34,943 nucleotides of DNA. Source: CBFHWY01 sp965659675 (lineage in GTDB: Bacteria; Bacteroidota; Bacteroidia; Flavobacteriales_G; Salibacteraceae). Positions within the stretch are counted from its first letter, which is position 1; each line of letters opens with the position of its first letter. The stretch spans positions 1-34,943 of the forward strand of contig CBFHWY010000026.1 of the NCBI GenBank assembly GCA_965659675.1. Reading direction: 5' to 3'. The notes under the pieces were generated by a model, which made no database searches, was not told the origin of the DNA, and saw only the letters and a list, made by a program, of their open reading frames with translations. Positions 24,972 through 33,269 of this stretch are shown one piece after another. A program made the position numbers and the translations under genes.

Positions 24972-26089
24972 CAGATCTTCTGATTATCAACTATTTCCAG
25001 TCCGTAACCGATCAAGCCCGTTCTGTTTTGAGGGTTATTAGAGATCAGGATCATTTTTCTTACGCCAAGGTCTCTCAGTATCTGAGCTCCTACACCATAA
25101 TCCTGAGTATCCATCTTACGGTAAAGTTCTTGTCCACGTGCCGACTCATTCTCCATAGTAGCTTTGATCTCCAAAAGGTGATCAATTAAAGAACCTTGAG
25201 TAGAAGCCTGGTGCATAAAAAGAACGACTCCTTTGCCTTGACGAATGATCTCTTTGCTCACCTGATGAAGGAATTGTCCTTTATTTCCTCTGAAGTTCTC
25301 GTAAATGTGAGTTAAGAGGCTTGCCGATTGCACTCGAACAGGAATTTCTTCAGATTCTTCCCATTTACCATAGGTAATGGCAATGTGCTCTTCATCTGTG
25401 GTAACTTGCCTGTAGGCAATAAGGTGGAAGGTGCCAAGGTCAGTTTCGAAGTCAAATTCAACTTCTCTTTTGATCAAACTCTCCGTTTTCATTCTGAAGG
25501 CAATGAGGTCTGCTATGCTGATGATCTTGAGTTCATGTTTCTTTGCGATCTTTTTTAGCTCATTTAAGCGAGCCATCGTGCCATCTTCATTCATGATTTC
25601 CACCAAAACGCCGCCTGGCTTCAAGCCTGCGATCCTGGCGAGGTCCACCGTGGCTTCAGTATGGCCGGGTCGCCTCAACACACCTCCTTCTTTAGCTCGT
25701 AGCGGGAAGATGTGTCCGGGTCGACCAAGGTCTGTAGCTTTAGTATTTGGGTCGATCAAAGCCTGAATGGTCTTGGCACGATCTGCTGCTGAGATACCGG
25801 TTGTTGTTCCATGGCCGATGAGGTCCACTGATACAGTGAATGGGGTTTCATGCACTGCAGTATTCTTTCCAACCATCAGTTCGAGATCCAACTCATCACA
25901 TCGATCTTCTAAAATGGAGGCACAAATGAGACCCCTGCCATGTGTTGCCATGAAGTTGATCATTTCAGGGGTGACCTTCTCAGCGGCGGCAATAAAATCA
26001 CCCTCGTTCTCGCGGTCTTCATCATCTACCACAATCACTACTTTCCCTTTTCGAATATCTTCTATAGCTTCTTCTACGGTATTTAGCAT
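24971..26089 (-). CDS. ribBA: RibBA: DHBP synthase with degenerate GTP cyclohydrolase II half
   Basis: Residues 1-200 are 3,4-dihydroxy-2-butanone-4-phosphate synthase (RibB), which makes the four-carbon unit of riboflavin from ribulose 5-phosphate. The acidic loop DDEDRENEGDF (22-32), THGRGLICAS, GRPGHIFPLRA and RPGHTEATVDL are intact. Residues about 205-372 align with GTP cyclohydrolase II (RibA): YGVGAQILRDLGVRKM and SNNPQNRTGLIGYGLE are kept. However, the zinc-binding stretch ECLTGDVFGSxRCDCG is replaced by QSASLLTHIYENFRGN with no cysteine, and the catalytic RQEGRGIGL is replaced by HQASTQGSL. So only the RibB half should be catalytic, as reported for some other RibBA proteins. It leads a ribBA-recR-glycosyltransferase operon. 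A TACTTTTG box lies four bases before the ATG. Confidence 0.93.
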   Translation of the reverse strand: MLNTVEEAIEDIRKGKVVIVVDDEDRENEGDFIAAAEKVTPEMINFMATHGRGLICASILEDRCDELDLELMVGKNTAVHETPFTVSVDLIGHGTTTGISAADRAKTIQALIDPNTKATDLGRPGHIFPLRAKEGGVLRRPGHTEATVDLARIAGLKPGGVLVEIMNEDGTMARLNELKKIAKKHELKIISIADLIAFRMKTESLIKREVEFDFETDLGTFHLIAYRQVTTDEEHIAITYGKWEESEEIPVRVQSASLLTHIYENFRGNKGQFLHQVSKEIIRQGKGVVLFMHQASTQGSLIDHLLEIKATMENESARGQELYRKMDTQDYGVGAQILRDLGVRKMILISNNPQNRTGLIGYGLEIVDNQKI

Positions 26090-26093
26090 GGCG

Positions 26094-26101
26094 CAAAAGT
26101 A
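26094..26101 (-). promoter_or_regulatory. -7 promoter element directly before ribBA
   Basis: The minus strand reads TACTTTTG, then CGCC and the ATG at 26089. This is the same box and spacing as before truA and predicts a very short leader. The spacer region lacks a TTG at -33. The 65-base gap is shared with the divergent gene starting at 26155. The absence of a long leader also argues against an FMN riboswitch here. Confidence 0.5.
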
Positions 26102-26107
26102 CTGAAA

Positions 26108-26133
26108 TTGAGCGTCGGAAATGGATATCTTCG
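26108..26133 (+). promoter_or_regulatory. Possible promoter of the exported glycosidase-like gene
   Basis: TTG (26108-26110), 15 bases, then TATCTTCG (26126-26133), which differs from TAnnTTTG at one base; the ATG follows 21 bases later. The same TTG-N15-TATCTTCGC arrangement precedes the next gene (27753-27778). The spacer is shorter than the usual 19-21 bases, so the TTG part may be chance. Confidence 0.35.
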
Positions 26134-26154
26134 CGCATCGAGAGAGAGTAGAAT

Positions 26155-27732
26155 ATGAATATCCAAGGCAGCGCTTTAGGCCTCTTATTTTTTTTAGTGT
26201 TATCAGGGATTCTGAGTGCTCAAGACGATGATAAATTCAAAGACAAAGGTCTTGTGATCAACATCGATCTCGACAAGTCGGAGCGTTTATATGGAAACAA
26301 CTTTGGTTTTCCTATTGATCATGTGGTTAAGCCAATTCTTGAGAGTGATACTGCTTTACTTTCAATATTCGATCAGCTAGAACCTTCTTTGATGAGGTTT
26401 CCCGCAGGACCCCTGGCGAATTTTATGACCTTCAGTGAGGAGGGCTTAAGGATTGATCCATCCTATCGAGATATCATTAGGGATTCGGTGGAACTCAAAA
26501 GGATGGAGGTTCTGTCGAATATCTATGCTGCTTATGACTCACTATTCACAGGTCTTTTGGCTTACCTCGCTGAGAAGCACATCAATCTTCAGTTTGTGGC
26601 AAACCTGTATTCTGCAGACACAAGTTCATTCAGAAATGCGATCAAACTCATAAAGGAAAATCAAGTAAACCTTGTAGGGGTGGAGATGGGCTATGGTCTC
26701 TATCAGAAAGCCTATAAGGATAAATTTGAGAAACCCGAAGACTATGTGGAAAAGGCCTCCGCATATGACCTGATCCTGAGTGAGTATTTCGATGATGCAC
26801 CCGTTGGTTTGTGTATCTCGCCATTGAAAAAGTACTTAAAGGATCCTTTTGATCAGGAGAACTCAAAATGGAATTCAAGGCTGAGCAATTCATCATTCAA
26901 TGAAGCCTGGGTGCTGCCATTGAGTTATGAGATAGGAAAGAAGTGTGAGAAGAAAGGGGATATCGACCGGATCTATGATTGTGTAGTTGATGAATTCATT
27001 GACTACATGAACAAAGATCTTCCGGAATATTACCTGGAGCTTAAGGAGCTTTTCGGAAGGGAAGTGTGGGTCAGTCAATTCGGTTTGGGCGATCACTCTG
27101 AGATCGTTCAGAATAGCTTCCTTGAAGCGAACATCAGCTTTGATATTGCAAGGACATTCATCGAACAAAATTTAAGAGACACTTTCAGGATCACACGATA
27201 TTTCAGCAGCAAAACTTATGATACCGTCGCATACAGATCGCTTTTTTCGAGAAAGGAATTGATTGAAAAGGAAGTGGATAATGGAGAAATGGTGTACAGG
27301 CGAGCGGCATATTATCCCATTTATTTCCTTCAGGGGATCTCGAATCAGTATACCGACAAATTGATCGCCTCCGGGGCGAGCAACATTCCCAACCTGATCA
27401 AATCGGGAAAGGTCAGTTTCAGTGGTTTCTACTCTCCTGAAAAGCTAACGGCCAATTTTTATATGACGAACAAGTCTGATATTCCATTAAAACTGGATGC
27501 CATCTATTTCAAAGGAAGGGTGAGATATCGAGGCAGTACAGGAAAGGTGGAGTTGTTTAAGTATTCAGCAGGGGAGTGGTACAACTCCATTGGGGTGAAT
27601 GCATGGATTGAAGAATCAAAGCTCTATGATAATTCTGAGCTTGAGCTCTTTTACAGTGATAACAAGGCTCAGCCCAGAAATTTCATCGTTCCTCCGAAGA
27701 GTATTTACTACATCAGGATCAAGGTAAAATAG
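26155..27732 (+). CDS. Exported glycosidase-like protein lacking catalytic glutamates
   Basis: A 525-residue exported protein with a signal peptide (residues 1-22, SGILSAQ). I do not recognise a named family, but the layout recalls clan-A glycosidases of the GH39/GH51/GH79 kind. YGNNFGFPIDHVV and LEPSLMRFPAGPLANFM resemble the first barrel strands (LRFPGG), LNLQFVANLY-type strands follow (INLQFVANLYSAD), and NLVGVEMGYGLYQKAY (E177-G181) aligns by eye with GxELGNE of strand 4. REVWVSQFG (303-310) sits where WxTEFG holds the nucleophile. The acid/base NE is then YG (180-181) and the nucleophile E is Q308. A C-terminal beta-sandwich covers about residues 420-525. If the comparison holds it is a non-catalytic, perhaps glycan-binding, protein. 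It is followed by a T9SS cargo gene with a similar promoter. Confidence 0.55.
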   Translation: MNIQGSALGLLFFLVLSGILSAQDDDKFKDKGLVINIDLDKSERLYGNNFGFPIDHVVKPILESDTALLSIFDQLEPSLMRFPAGPLANFMTFSEEGLRIDPSYRDIIRDSVELKRMEVLSNIYAAYDSLFTGLLAYLAEKHINLQFVANLYSADTSSFRNAIKLIKENQVNLVGVEMGYGLYQKAYKDKFEKPEDYVEKASAYDLILSEYFDDAPVGLCISPLKKYLKDPFDQENSKWNSRLSNSSFNEAWVLPLSYEIGKKCEKKGDIDRIYDCVVDEFIDYMNKDLPEYYLELKELFGREVWVSQFGLGDHSEIVQNSFLEANISFDIARTFIEQNLRDTFRITRYFSSKTYDTVAYRSLFSRKELIEKEVDNGEMVYRRAAYYPIYFLQGISNQYTDKLIASGASNIPNLIKSGKVSFSGFYSPEKLTANFYMTNKSDIPLKLDAIYFKGRVRYRGSTGKVELFKYSAGEWYNSIGVNAWIEESKLYDNSELELFYSDNKAQPRNFIVPPKSIYYIRIKVK

Positions 27733-27752
27733 CCGTTCAATATCCACTCCTA

Positions 27753-27778
27753 TTGGGGAAGAATTCACAGTATCTTCG
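27753..27778 (+). promoter_or_regulatory. Possible promoter of the CARDB/IPT T9SS cargo gene
   Basis: TTG (27753-27755), 15 bases, then TATCTTCG (27771-27778), with the ATG at 27798. Box sequence and spacer length equal those before the upstream gene at 26155. The -7-like box has one mismatch to TAnnTTTG. Confidence 0.35.
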
Positions 27779-27797
27779 CAACATAATTCAAAGTTCC

Positions 27798-30194
27798 ATG
27801 AAAAAACTACTTTTTAGTACCCTTCTTTCTTTATCTGTGCTTTTCTCTTTTGCACAGATCGATTATCGTGTTGAAGATGTTAGAGCGGTGACAACTTCAG
27901 GTGGTCCTCATTCCCCGTCTGCGAGTATTCCAACAGGAACTTCACTAGATTCTGTAACCTTTCTGTTGAGAAACAACAGCGCAAGCTCCGTTCCGTCAGG
28001 AACAACGGTGACGGTTGACCTGACCATCGGCTCAGGATCTGCTATAGCGCTGCAAGGAACATTATCAGCTTCATTGGCAGCTGGACAAGCGACTAAATTT
28101 TTTATTAATTGCACCTCTGGCGGTCTTAATGAGAATTTTCCTTCTAGCGCAGGTAGCTTTCAAATCTGTGTAGAGTCCACTACCGTAAACGACCCCGTTT
28201 CTTCCAATAACACTTCCTGTTCGTCTTATAGTATGAGTTCACCTACTTCGAATAGTTATGATTTCAGAGTAACGGGTGTGGAAGTTACTGATCCAACTGG
28301 ATTATCGATTGGTTCTTCTATTCAGATCGGTACTCAATTGAACGAGATTCAATTTGATATAGTGAATGGGGGAAACAACACTATTCCAGCAAATACTATA
28401 TGGTCTGCAGAATTGACCATTGGAGGTGCTCAAACAGATACGGTATTTTACCGCATACCTATCAACCTGACTTCAGGGGCGACACTGTCAAACATTAGAA
28501 TCAATTGTACGCCAGCTCAATTCGATAAAAATTTTCCAAGCTCTCCTGGTTCATTTGCAATTAGATTAAAGTCCTTATATGATCCAGATCCAAACGTATC
28601 TAACAATACAGGTACAGCCGCCTACGTAATGCAAGGTTCAGGAAGTCCCCAAATTACAGGAATCAGTCCAACATCAGGCCAGGTTGGCAGTACAGTGATC
28701 ATATCAGGTAATAACTTCCCAACTACAATAAGCTCAGTTCGCTTTAACCCGGGAATTACGGCAAGCGTCATTAGCAATAGTTCCACGTCAATTGAAGTTA
28801 CAGTCCCTTCAGGAGCTCAAACTGGAGCTATTCAGGTGAATTTTTCGACAGTTTCCCTAAACACTCCAGTATTCACCGTTACGAGTAGCCCAGTGCATAC
28901 TATTACAGGTATTAACCCCACAGCTGGACCGATTGGAAGTCAGGTTTCGATTTCAGGGACCAACTTTAGTTCAAATCCAAACGATCATACCGTTTTGTTC
29001 GGTGGAGGTACGCAGGCTGTTGTAAATAATGCTGGTCCCACCTTGCTATTGGTCACTGTTCCTGGTGGAGCTCAGTCTGGACCCATTGAAGTTATCCTGA
29101 ACTCCATCTCTGTTTCGAGTCAACAAAGTTTTAGTATTACTTCCTCTGCGCTTCACACGATTACGGCAATAAACCCAAATTCGGGAGATGTTGGAGATAC
29201 TGTAAACATCACAGGAACTAATTTTGAAACAACTATTGCCAACAATACTGTGCGATTTGGAGGAGGAGTACAGGCAATTGTTTTGAATGCCAGCAATACG
29301 GTATTGCAGACCGTTGTACCCGCTGGAGCGCAAAGTGGAAATATCGAGGTGGAAATTGCTGGAAATTCTGTTCAGAGCCCACAAATCTTCAGGGTCAATG
29401 GAAGTCCATTGCCTCCTGAAATCACTGACTTCAATCCCAAAAAAGGTGCAGCTGGAATGCAGTTGACCATTACAGGGAATAATTTTAGCTCCACACTTCA
29501 GGACAACACGGTGACTTTCAGTGGAGGTATTGCGGCAAATTTAGTTTCAGCGACAAGGAGTAAGATTGTTGTTGAAGTACCGACAGGTGCCAATAATGGC
29601 CCCATTTCAGTGAGTGTAAATGGAAATAGTATTTTATCCACATCATCTTTTATCTACACTACCGATCCGGTGATTAGTTACTTCACTCCAAATACTGGCC
29701 CTCATGGGTCAGGAGTAACAATTCACGGTGCGAACTTTGACCCGGTATCAGCAAATAATGAAGTGTTCTTCGGGGCCATATCTGCAGCTACTCCTATCGC
29801 AAGCTCTGATGGCCTTAGATTAATTACTAACGTACCAAGCAGTGTTGGGGTTGGATTTGTTCCGCTAAGTGTCAGGGTGAACGGAACCACAGTTATCGCT
29901 GATGAAGAATTCAATGTAGTGATAGCTAGTGTTGAGGAATTAGGTGAGGCCGCTGATCTAAAGGTGTTCTATAAAGATCAGACGCTTCGAGTTTATTCTG
30001 GAACAAACTCGAATTGGAAGGATCTGAAAGTTAATGTTTACTTAATTGACGGTAAATTGATTCATTCTTCCGAGATCGAAGAAAAAAGTGTTCCCTGGCA
30101 ACAGGACATACCAGTGGTTCTTAAGCCAGGAGTATATATCTTGGATCTGGAATCAACATCAGGAAGTCTGAGTAAGAAATTTAGCGTTCGATAG
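27798..30194 (+). CDS. Secreted CARDB/IPT-TIG repeat protein with T9SS sorting domain
   Basis: A 798-residue secreted protein, started at ATG 27798 because a clear signal peptide follows (MKKLLFSTLLSLSVLFSFAQ); a TTG further up gives no signal. Two related CARDB-like domains (about 21-150 and 155-280) share FxLRNN-type strands and the repeated end pattern NENFPSSAGSF / DKNFPSSPGSF. Five IPT/TIG domains of about 85 residues follow from residue 286 to about 708, each opening like ITGISPTSGQVGSTVIISG. The last 80 residues are a type A T9SS C-terminal sorting domain (LKVFYKDQTLRVYSG, KPGVYILDLES, SKKFSVR), so the protein should be exported through the outer membrane and anchored or released. No enzyme domain is seen; an adhesin or matrix role is likely. 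The 3' end overlaps the opposite acyltransferase gene by 14 bases. Confidence 0.88.
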   Translation: MKKLLFSTLLSLSVLFSFAQIDYRVEDVRAVTTSGGPHSPSASIPTGTSLDSVTFLLRNNSASSVPSGTTVTVDLTIGSGSAIALQGTLSASLAAGQATKFFINCTSGGLNENFPSSAGSFQICVESTTVNDPVSSNNTSCSSYSMSSPTSNSYDFRVTGVEVTDPTGLSIGSSIQIGTQLNEIQFDIVNGGNNTIPANTIWSAELTIGGAQTDTVFYRIPINLTSGATLSNIRINCTPAQFDKNFPSSPGSFAIRLKSLYDPDPNVSNNTGTAAYVMQGSGSPQITGISPTSGQVGSTVIISGNNFPTTISSVRFNPGITASVISNSSTSIEVTVPSGAQTGAIQVNFSTVSLNTPVFTVTSSPVHTITGINPTAGPIGSQVSISGTNFSSNPNDHTVLFGGGTQAVVNNAGPTLLLVTVPGGAQSGPIEVILNSISVSSQQSFSITSSALHTITAINPNSGDVGDTVNITGTNFETTIANNTVRFGGGVQAIVLNASNTVLQTVVPAGAQSGNIEVEIAGNSVQSPQIFRVNGSPLPPEITDFNPKKGAAGMQLTITGNNFSSTLQDNTVTFSGGIAANLVSATRSKIVVEVPTGANNGPISVSVNGNSILSTSSFIYTTDPVISYFTPNTGPHGSGVTIHGANFDPVSANNEVFFGAISAATPIASSDGLRLITNVPSSVGVGFVPLSVRVNGTTVIADEEFNVVIASVEELGEAADLKVFYKDQTLRVYSGTNSNWKDLKVNVYLIDGKLIHSSEIEEKSVPWQQDIPVVLKPGVYILDLESTSGSLSKKFSVR

Positions 30195-31065
30195 GAGCGG
30201 CTAACTCGATTGCTTCAGGCCGTTTACGTTTCCAACGCTTATGCGACCATAACCATGGATAGGCTTCTTTCTGAATATCCTGTTCCAATAGTCTGGTATG
30301 AATAAGGCTGATCTCGTTTTTGCTGGTCTTTGAGGCATCTTTGCATATCTCTTCGAACTCCAATTCATATTGAGCTCTTCCAGTTCTAGTGACCCTCATA
30401 TAAACGACAGGCATCTTGAGCTTGGTGGAGATACGCTCCGGCCCTTCAAATATTGGCGTCTCCTGATTTAAAAAGCGAGTCCAAAGTGTTTCCACATAAG
30501 ATGGAGATTGGTCTGCAATAAAAAACGTTGCTGATGGCTTCTTGTAGCCCATCATCGCTCTTAAAGCACTCTTCATTGGAATGATCTCTACCCCGTGACG
30601 AGTTCGTTCATAAGAAAGAACCTTATGGAACAGTTCACTTTTGAAAGGCTTGTAAAGCACCTTTGCCTCGTGCTCTATCAAGGCGTTAATAGCAGACCCG
30701 ATGAATTCCCAGTTTCCATAATGTCCTGTCACGACCAAAACGTGTTGATCATCACGAGCATATTGATTCATCAGCTCTGAGTTCTTGACCTTGATATACT
30801 TACCAATTTTTGAGGAGGGGATACTGAAGTTCTTTAGTGTCTCAAAGATCATATCCGTAAAGAAGCGATAGAAGCGCGACTCGACCTTTCTGAGCTCTGT
30901 TTCGGACTTATTTGGGAATGATCTGCTGAGGTTGGATCTGATCACTTCTTTTCTGTAGGAAATGATCTTATCCAAAAAGAAACTCAGGAGGTCTGAAAAA
31001 ATGAGCAACAGACCCATCGGTAAAAGTGAGAAAAGCTTGATCAGGGAAATGAGTACCCCAGCCAT
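30181..31065 (-). CDS. LpxL/HtrB-family lipid A acyltransferase
   Basis: A 294-residue inner-membrane acyltransferase that should add a secondary acyl chain to lipid A (or a related amino-lipid). The N-terminal hydrophobic segment (LISLIKLFSLLPMGLLLIFSDLL) anchors it. The catalytic HX4E motif is H115-Y-G-N-W-E120, and ADQSP with TxxxGPERIS-type residues (FEGPERIS) follow as in the family. The start codon overlaps the paaE stop by one base (TAATG), so translation is probably coupled to paaE, an odd pairing of phenylacetate catabolism with lipid A synthesis. The 3' end overlaps the T9SS cargo gene. Confidence 0.92.
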   Translation of the reverse strand: MAGVLISLIKLFSLLPMGLLLIFSDLLSFFLDKIISYRKEVIRSNLSRSFPNKSETELRKVESRFYRFFTDMIFETLKNFSIPSSKIGKYIKVKNSELMNQYARDDQHVLVVTGHYGNWEFIGSAINALIEHEAKVLYKPFKSELFHKVLSYERTRHGVEIIPMKSALRAMMGYKKPSATFFIADQSPSYVETLWTRFLNQETPIFEGPERISTKLKMPVVYMRVTRTGRAQYELEFEEICKDASKTSKNEISLIHTRLLEQDIQKEAYPWLWSHKRWKRKRPEAIELAAPIER

Positions 31066-32132
31066 TAGAGCTGATCGTAGTCAATGATCACTTTAGGAGA
31101 CTTTGGGTGAGATTGACAGGTAAGAATAAAGCCTTCATCCACTTCATCGTCAGATAAGGCATAATTCATGTCCATCTCAACTTCTCCTTCAATCACTTTG
31201 GCCTTGCAAGTGCAGCAAACAGCGCCCTTGCAAGAGTAAGGAGCGTCAACGCCAGCATCAATAGCTGCATCGAGAATGACATCACCGTCTCCCTCCAAAT
31301 CAAAGTTAAACTCCTCATCATCCATGATCACCGTCACCTGTGAAGCACCACCTGCATAGGCGCTAGTTTCGGCTTTATGTTCTTTTTCTGGAGCAGCTAC
31401 GGAAGTGAATAGTTCAAAGTGAACCTTGGATGGGTTGATCCCTAATCCCTCCAGATGATCTTTCAGGTCGAAGATCATCTTTTCAGGTCCGCAAATAAAA
31501 TATCCGTCTGCAGAATACAAGCCTTCCGTCTTCTGAGTGAAGGCATCTACCTTAGATGCAGAGATATGTCCTTCGAAAAGTGGGTCGCCGATCGACTCCC
31601 GACTATATATGTAGTGTATATTGAGCTGTTCGTTGGCAGATGCCAGATCATCCAACATCGCCTTAAAGATTACGTCTTTGCTACTCTTGTTACCGTAGAA
31701 TAGTTCTATCCTCGATTTAGGCTCTACCTGTAGGATCGATTTAATGATTCCAAATATTGGGGTGATACCACTACCAGCGGCCAACAATACATAGTGCTTT
31801 TGATTTTGTGCGTCTAGGGCAGGGTAGAAGTTACCCATCGGCTTCATGGCCTCGATGGTATCCCCCTCTTGCAAGCTTTCATTCGCATAAGTTGAGAATT
31901 TTCCGTTTTCAACTTTCTTCACAGCAACACGAAGCTCATCATCGGCATGCGGACTGGAACATAAACTGTAAGAACGTCTAACTTCCTCACCGTTTATATC
32001 CCGCTTTAAAGTGAGGTATTGACCCTGCACATAATGGAAGTCCTCTTTTTGTGAATCCGTTAGATCAAAGGCGATCGAAACGCAATCCTCAGTTTCTTTT
32101 CTTATCTCTTTTACTTTCAGTGGGTAAAACAT
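31065..32132 (-). CDS. paaE: Phenylacetyl-CoA epoxidase reductase PaaE
   Basis: PaaE passes electrons from NADPH through FAD and a 2Fe-2S cluster to the PaaABC di-iron oxygenase. From ATG 32132 the protein has 355 residues, the family length; a longer frame to 32228 adds an unconserved stretch and contains the promoter. The FAD domain has RRSYSLCSSP, the NAD domain has LLAAGSGITPIFGIIKS and YFICGPEKMI. The plant-type ferredoxin cluster ligands are C301, C306, C309 and C339, with an extra C307 (CKGAVCCTC). Unlike the classical paaABCDE order it is divergent from paaABCD and followed by an LpxL-like gene. It has its own strong promoter at 32153-32182. The cluster and cofactor motifs are all intact. 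Confidence 0.95.
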   Translation of the reverse strand: MFYPLKVKEIRKETEDCVSIAFDLTDSQKEDFHYVQGQYLTLKRDINGEEVRRSYSLCSSPHADDELRVAVKKVENGKFSTYANESLQEGDTIEAMKPMGNFYPALDAQNQKHYVLLAAGSGITPIFGIIKSILQVEPKSRIELFYGNKSSKDVIFKAMLDDLASANEQLNIHYIYSRESIGDPLFEGHISASKVDAFTQKTEGLYSADGYFICGPEKMIFDLKDHLEGLGINPSKVHFELFTSVAAPEKEHKAETSAYAGGASQVTVIMDDEEFNFDLEGDGDVILDAAIDAGVDAPYSCKGAVCCTCKAKVIEGEVEMDMNYALSDDEVDEGFILTCQSHPKSPKVIIDYDQL

Positions 32133-32152
32133 ACTGCTCTTGATTGGTGGCG

Positions 32153-32182
32153 CAAAAATAGAATTTAATAGCTGTAAAACAA
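32153..32182 (-). promoter_or_regulatory. Promoter of paaE
   Basis: On the minus strand TTG (32182-32180), a 19-base spacer and TATTTTTG (32160-32153) fit the Bacteroidota consensus exactly at -7. It is the same sequence and spacing as the calcium pump promoter. The ATG follows 20 bases later. For the divergent paaA gene only TAAAATTG at 32273-32280, one mismatch and no -33 TTG, is visible. Confidence 0.6.
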
Positions 32183-32299
32183 TCGCAAGGCAATCTGGTT
32201 TATATTGGTGAAAACTGACCAAAGTCATTCGTTTGAATACTGCTGATCATCGCACATTCGGTCATTTTTCGCTAAAATTGTACAACTAAATTGAGCTAA

Positions 32300-33241
32300 A
32301 TGAAAAGCATACAACTTGATAACGCATTTCAGGCAAAGGTTGACAGAGAAGAGAAAATCGAGCCTAAAGACTGGATGCCTGAGGCTTACAGAAAGCATTT
32401 GATCCGTCAGATCTCCCAGCATGCCCACTCAGAAGTGATTGGAATGCAGCCAGAAGGTAATTGGATAACCCGAGCTCCAAGTTTACGAGCTAAGGTGGTG
32501 CTACTAGCAAAGATCCAGGATGAGGCTGGTCATGGTCTGTATCTTTATTCAGCCGCTGAAACGCTTGGGGCTGGAAGAGAGGAGCTATTAGAGGCCCTTC
32601 ACGAAGGAAAAGCAAAATATTCATCGATCTTCAACTACCCCAGTGTGACCTGGGCGGATATAGGCGCTATCGGTTGGTTAGTAGATGGAGCGGCTATTGT
32701 TAATCAGGTTAGTTTACAAAGGACTTCATATGGACCCTATGCCAGAGCGATGGTAAGGATTTGTAAAGAAGAGTCTTTCCACCAACGTCAGGGTTATGAG
32801 ATCATCGCGCATATGGCTCAGGGAACTCCTGAACAGAAAGCCATGGCGCAAGATGCCCTCAACAGATGGTGGTGGCCTTCCATCATGATGTTTGGTCCGC
32901 ATGACAGCGACTCTCCAAACTCTGGTAATGCCATCAAGTGGAAGATCAAAAGAGAAAGTAATGATGAGTTAAGGCAAAAATTCATCGATAAGACCATTCA
33001 ACAAGCTGAGGTGATCGGCTTGACCATTCCTGACCCTGATCTTAAATGGAATGAAGAAAGGGGTCACTACGACTTTGGAGAGATCGACTGGGAAGAATTT
33101 AACCAGGTGGTCAAAGGAAATGGTCCATGCAATCGCCAAAGAGTGGAGCATCACAAAAACGCTCATGACAAAGGAGCCTGGGTGCGTGAGGCTGCTGCAG
33201 CTTATGCTCAAAAGCAAAGCGAGAAGCTTAAGGTAGCTTAA
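32300..33241 (+). CDS. paaA: Phenylacetyl-CoA epoxidase catalytic subunit PaaA
   Basis: PaaA holds the di-iron centre that epoxidises the ring of phenylacetyl-CoA (with PaaC as structural partner and PaaB between heterodimers). The 313 residues match the family. Di-iron ligands are seen in DEAGHG (E75, H78) and EESFHQ (E158, H161). The substrate and assembly motifs IGAIGWLVDGAAI and RWWWPSIMMFGPHD are conserved. It opens the paaABCD operon; paaB follows after 28 bases. The presence of the complete oxygenase points to aerobic catabolism of phenylacetate or phenylalanine-derived aromatics; ring-opening (paaZ, paaG) genes may lie beyond the window end. Confidence 0.97.
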   Translation: MKSIQLDNAFQAKVDREEKIEPKDWMPEAYRKHLIRQISQHAHSEVIGMQPEGNWITRAPSLRAKVVLLAKIQDEAGHGLYLYSAAETLGAGREELLEALHEGKAKYSSIFNYPSVTWADIGAIGWLVDGAAIVNQVSLQRTSYGPYARAMVRICKEESFHQRQGYEIIAHMAQGTPEQKAMAQDALNRWWWPSIMMFGPHDSDSPNSGNAIKWKIKRESNDELRQKFIDKTIQQAEVIGLTIPDPDLKWNEERGHYDFGEIDWEEFNQVVKGNGPCNRQRVEHHKNAHDKGAWVREAAAAYAQKQSEKLKVA

Positions 33242-33269
33242 GATATTTAACCAAACCAAACTGAAACAT

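Noticed and set aside
28650..29910. Repeats in the IPT/TIG region as tandem DNA repeats
   Set aside because: The similarity is at protein-domain level with diverged DNA; no short exact tandem array is present.
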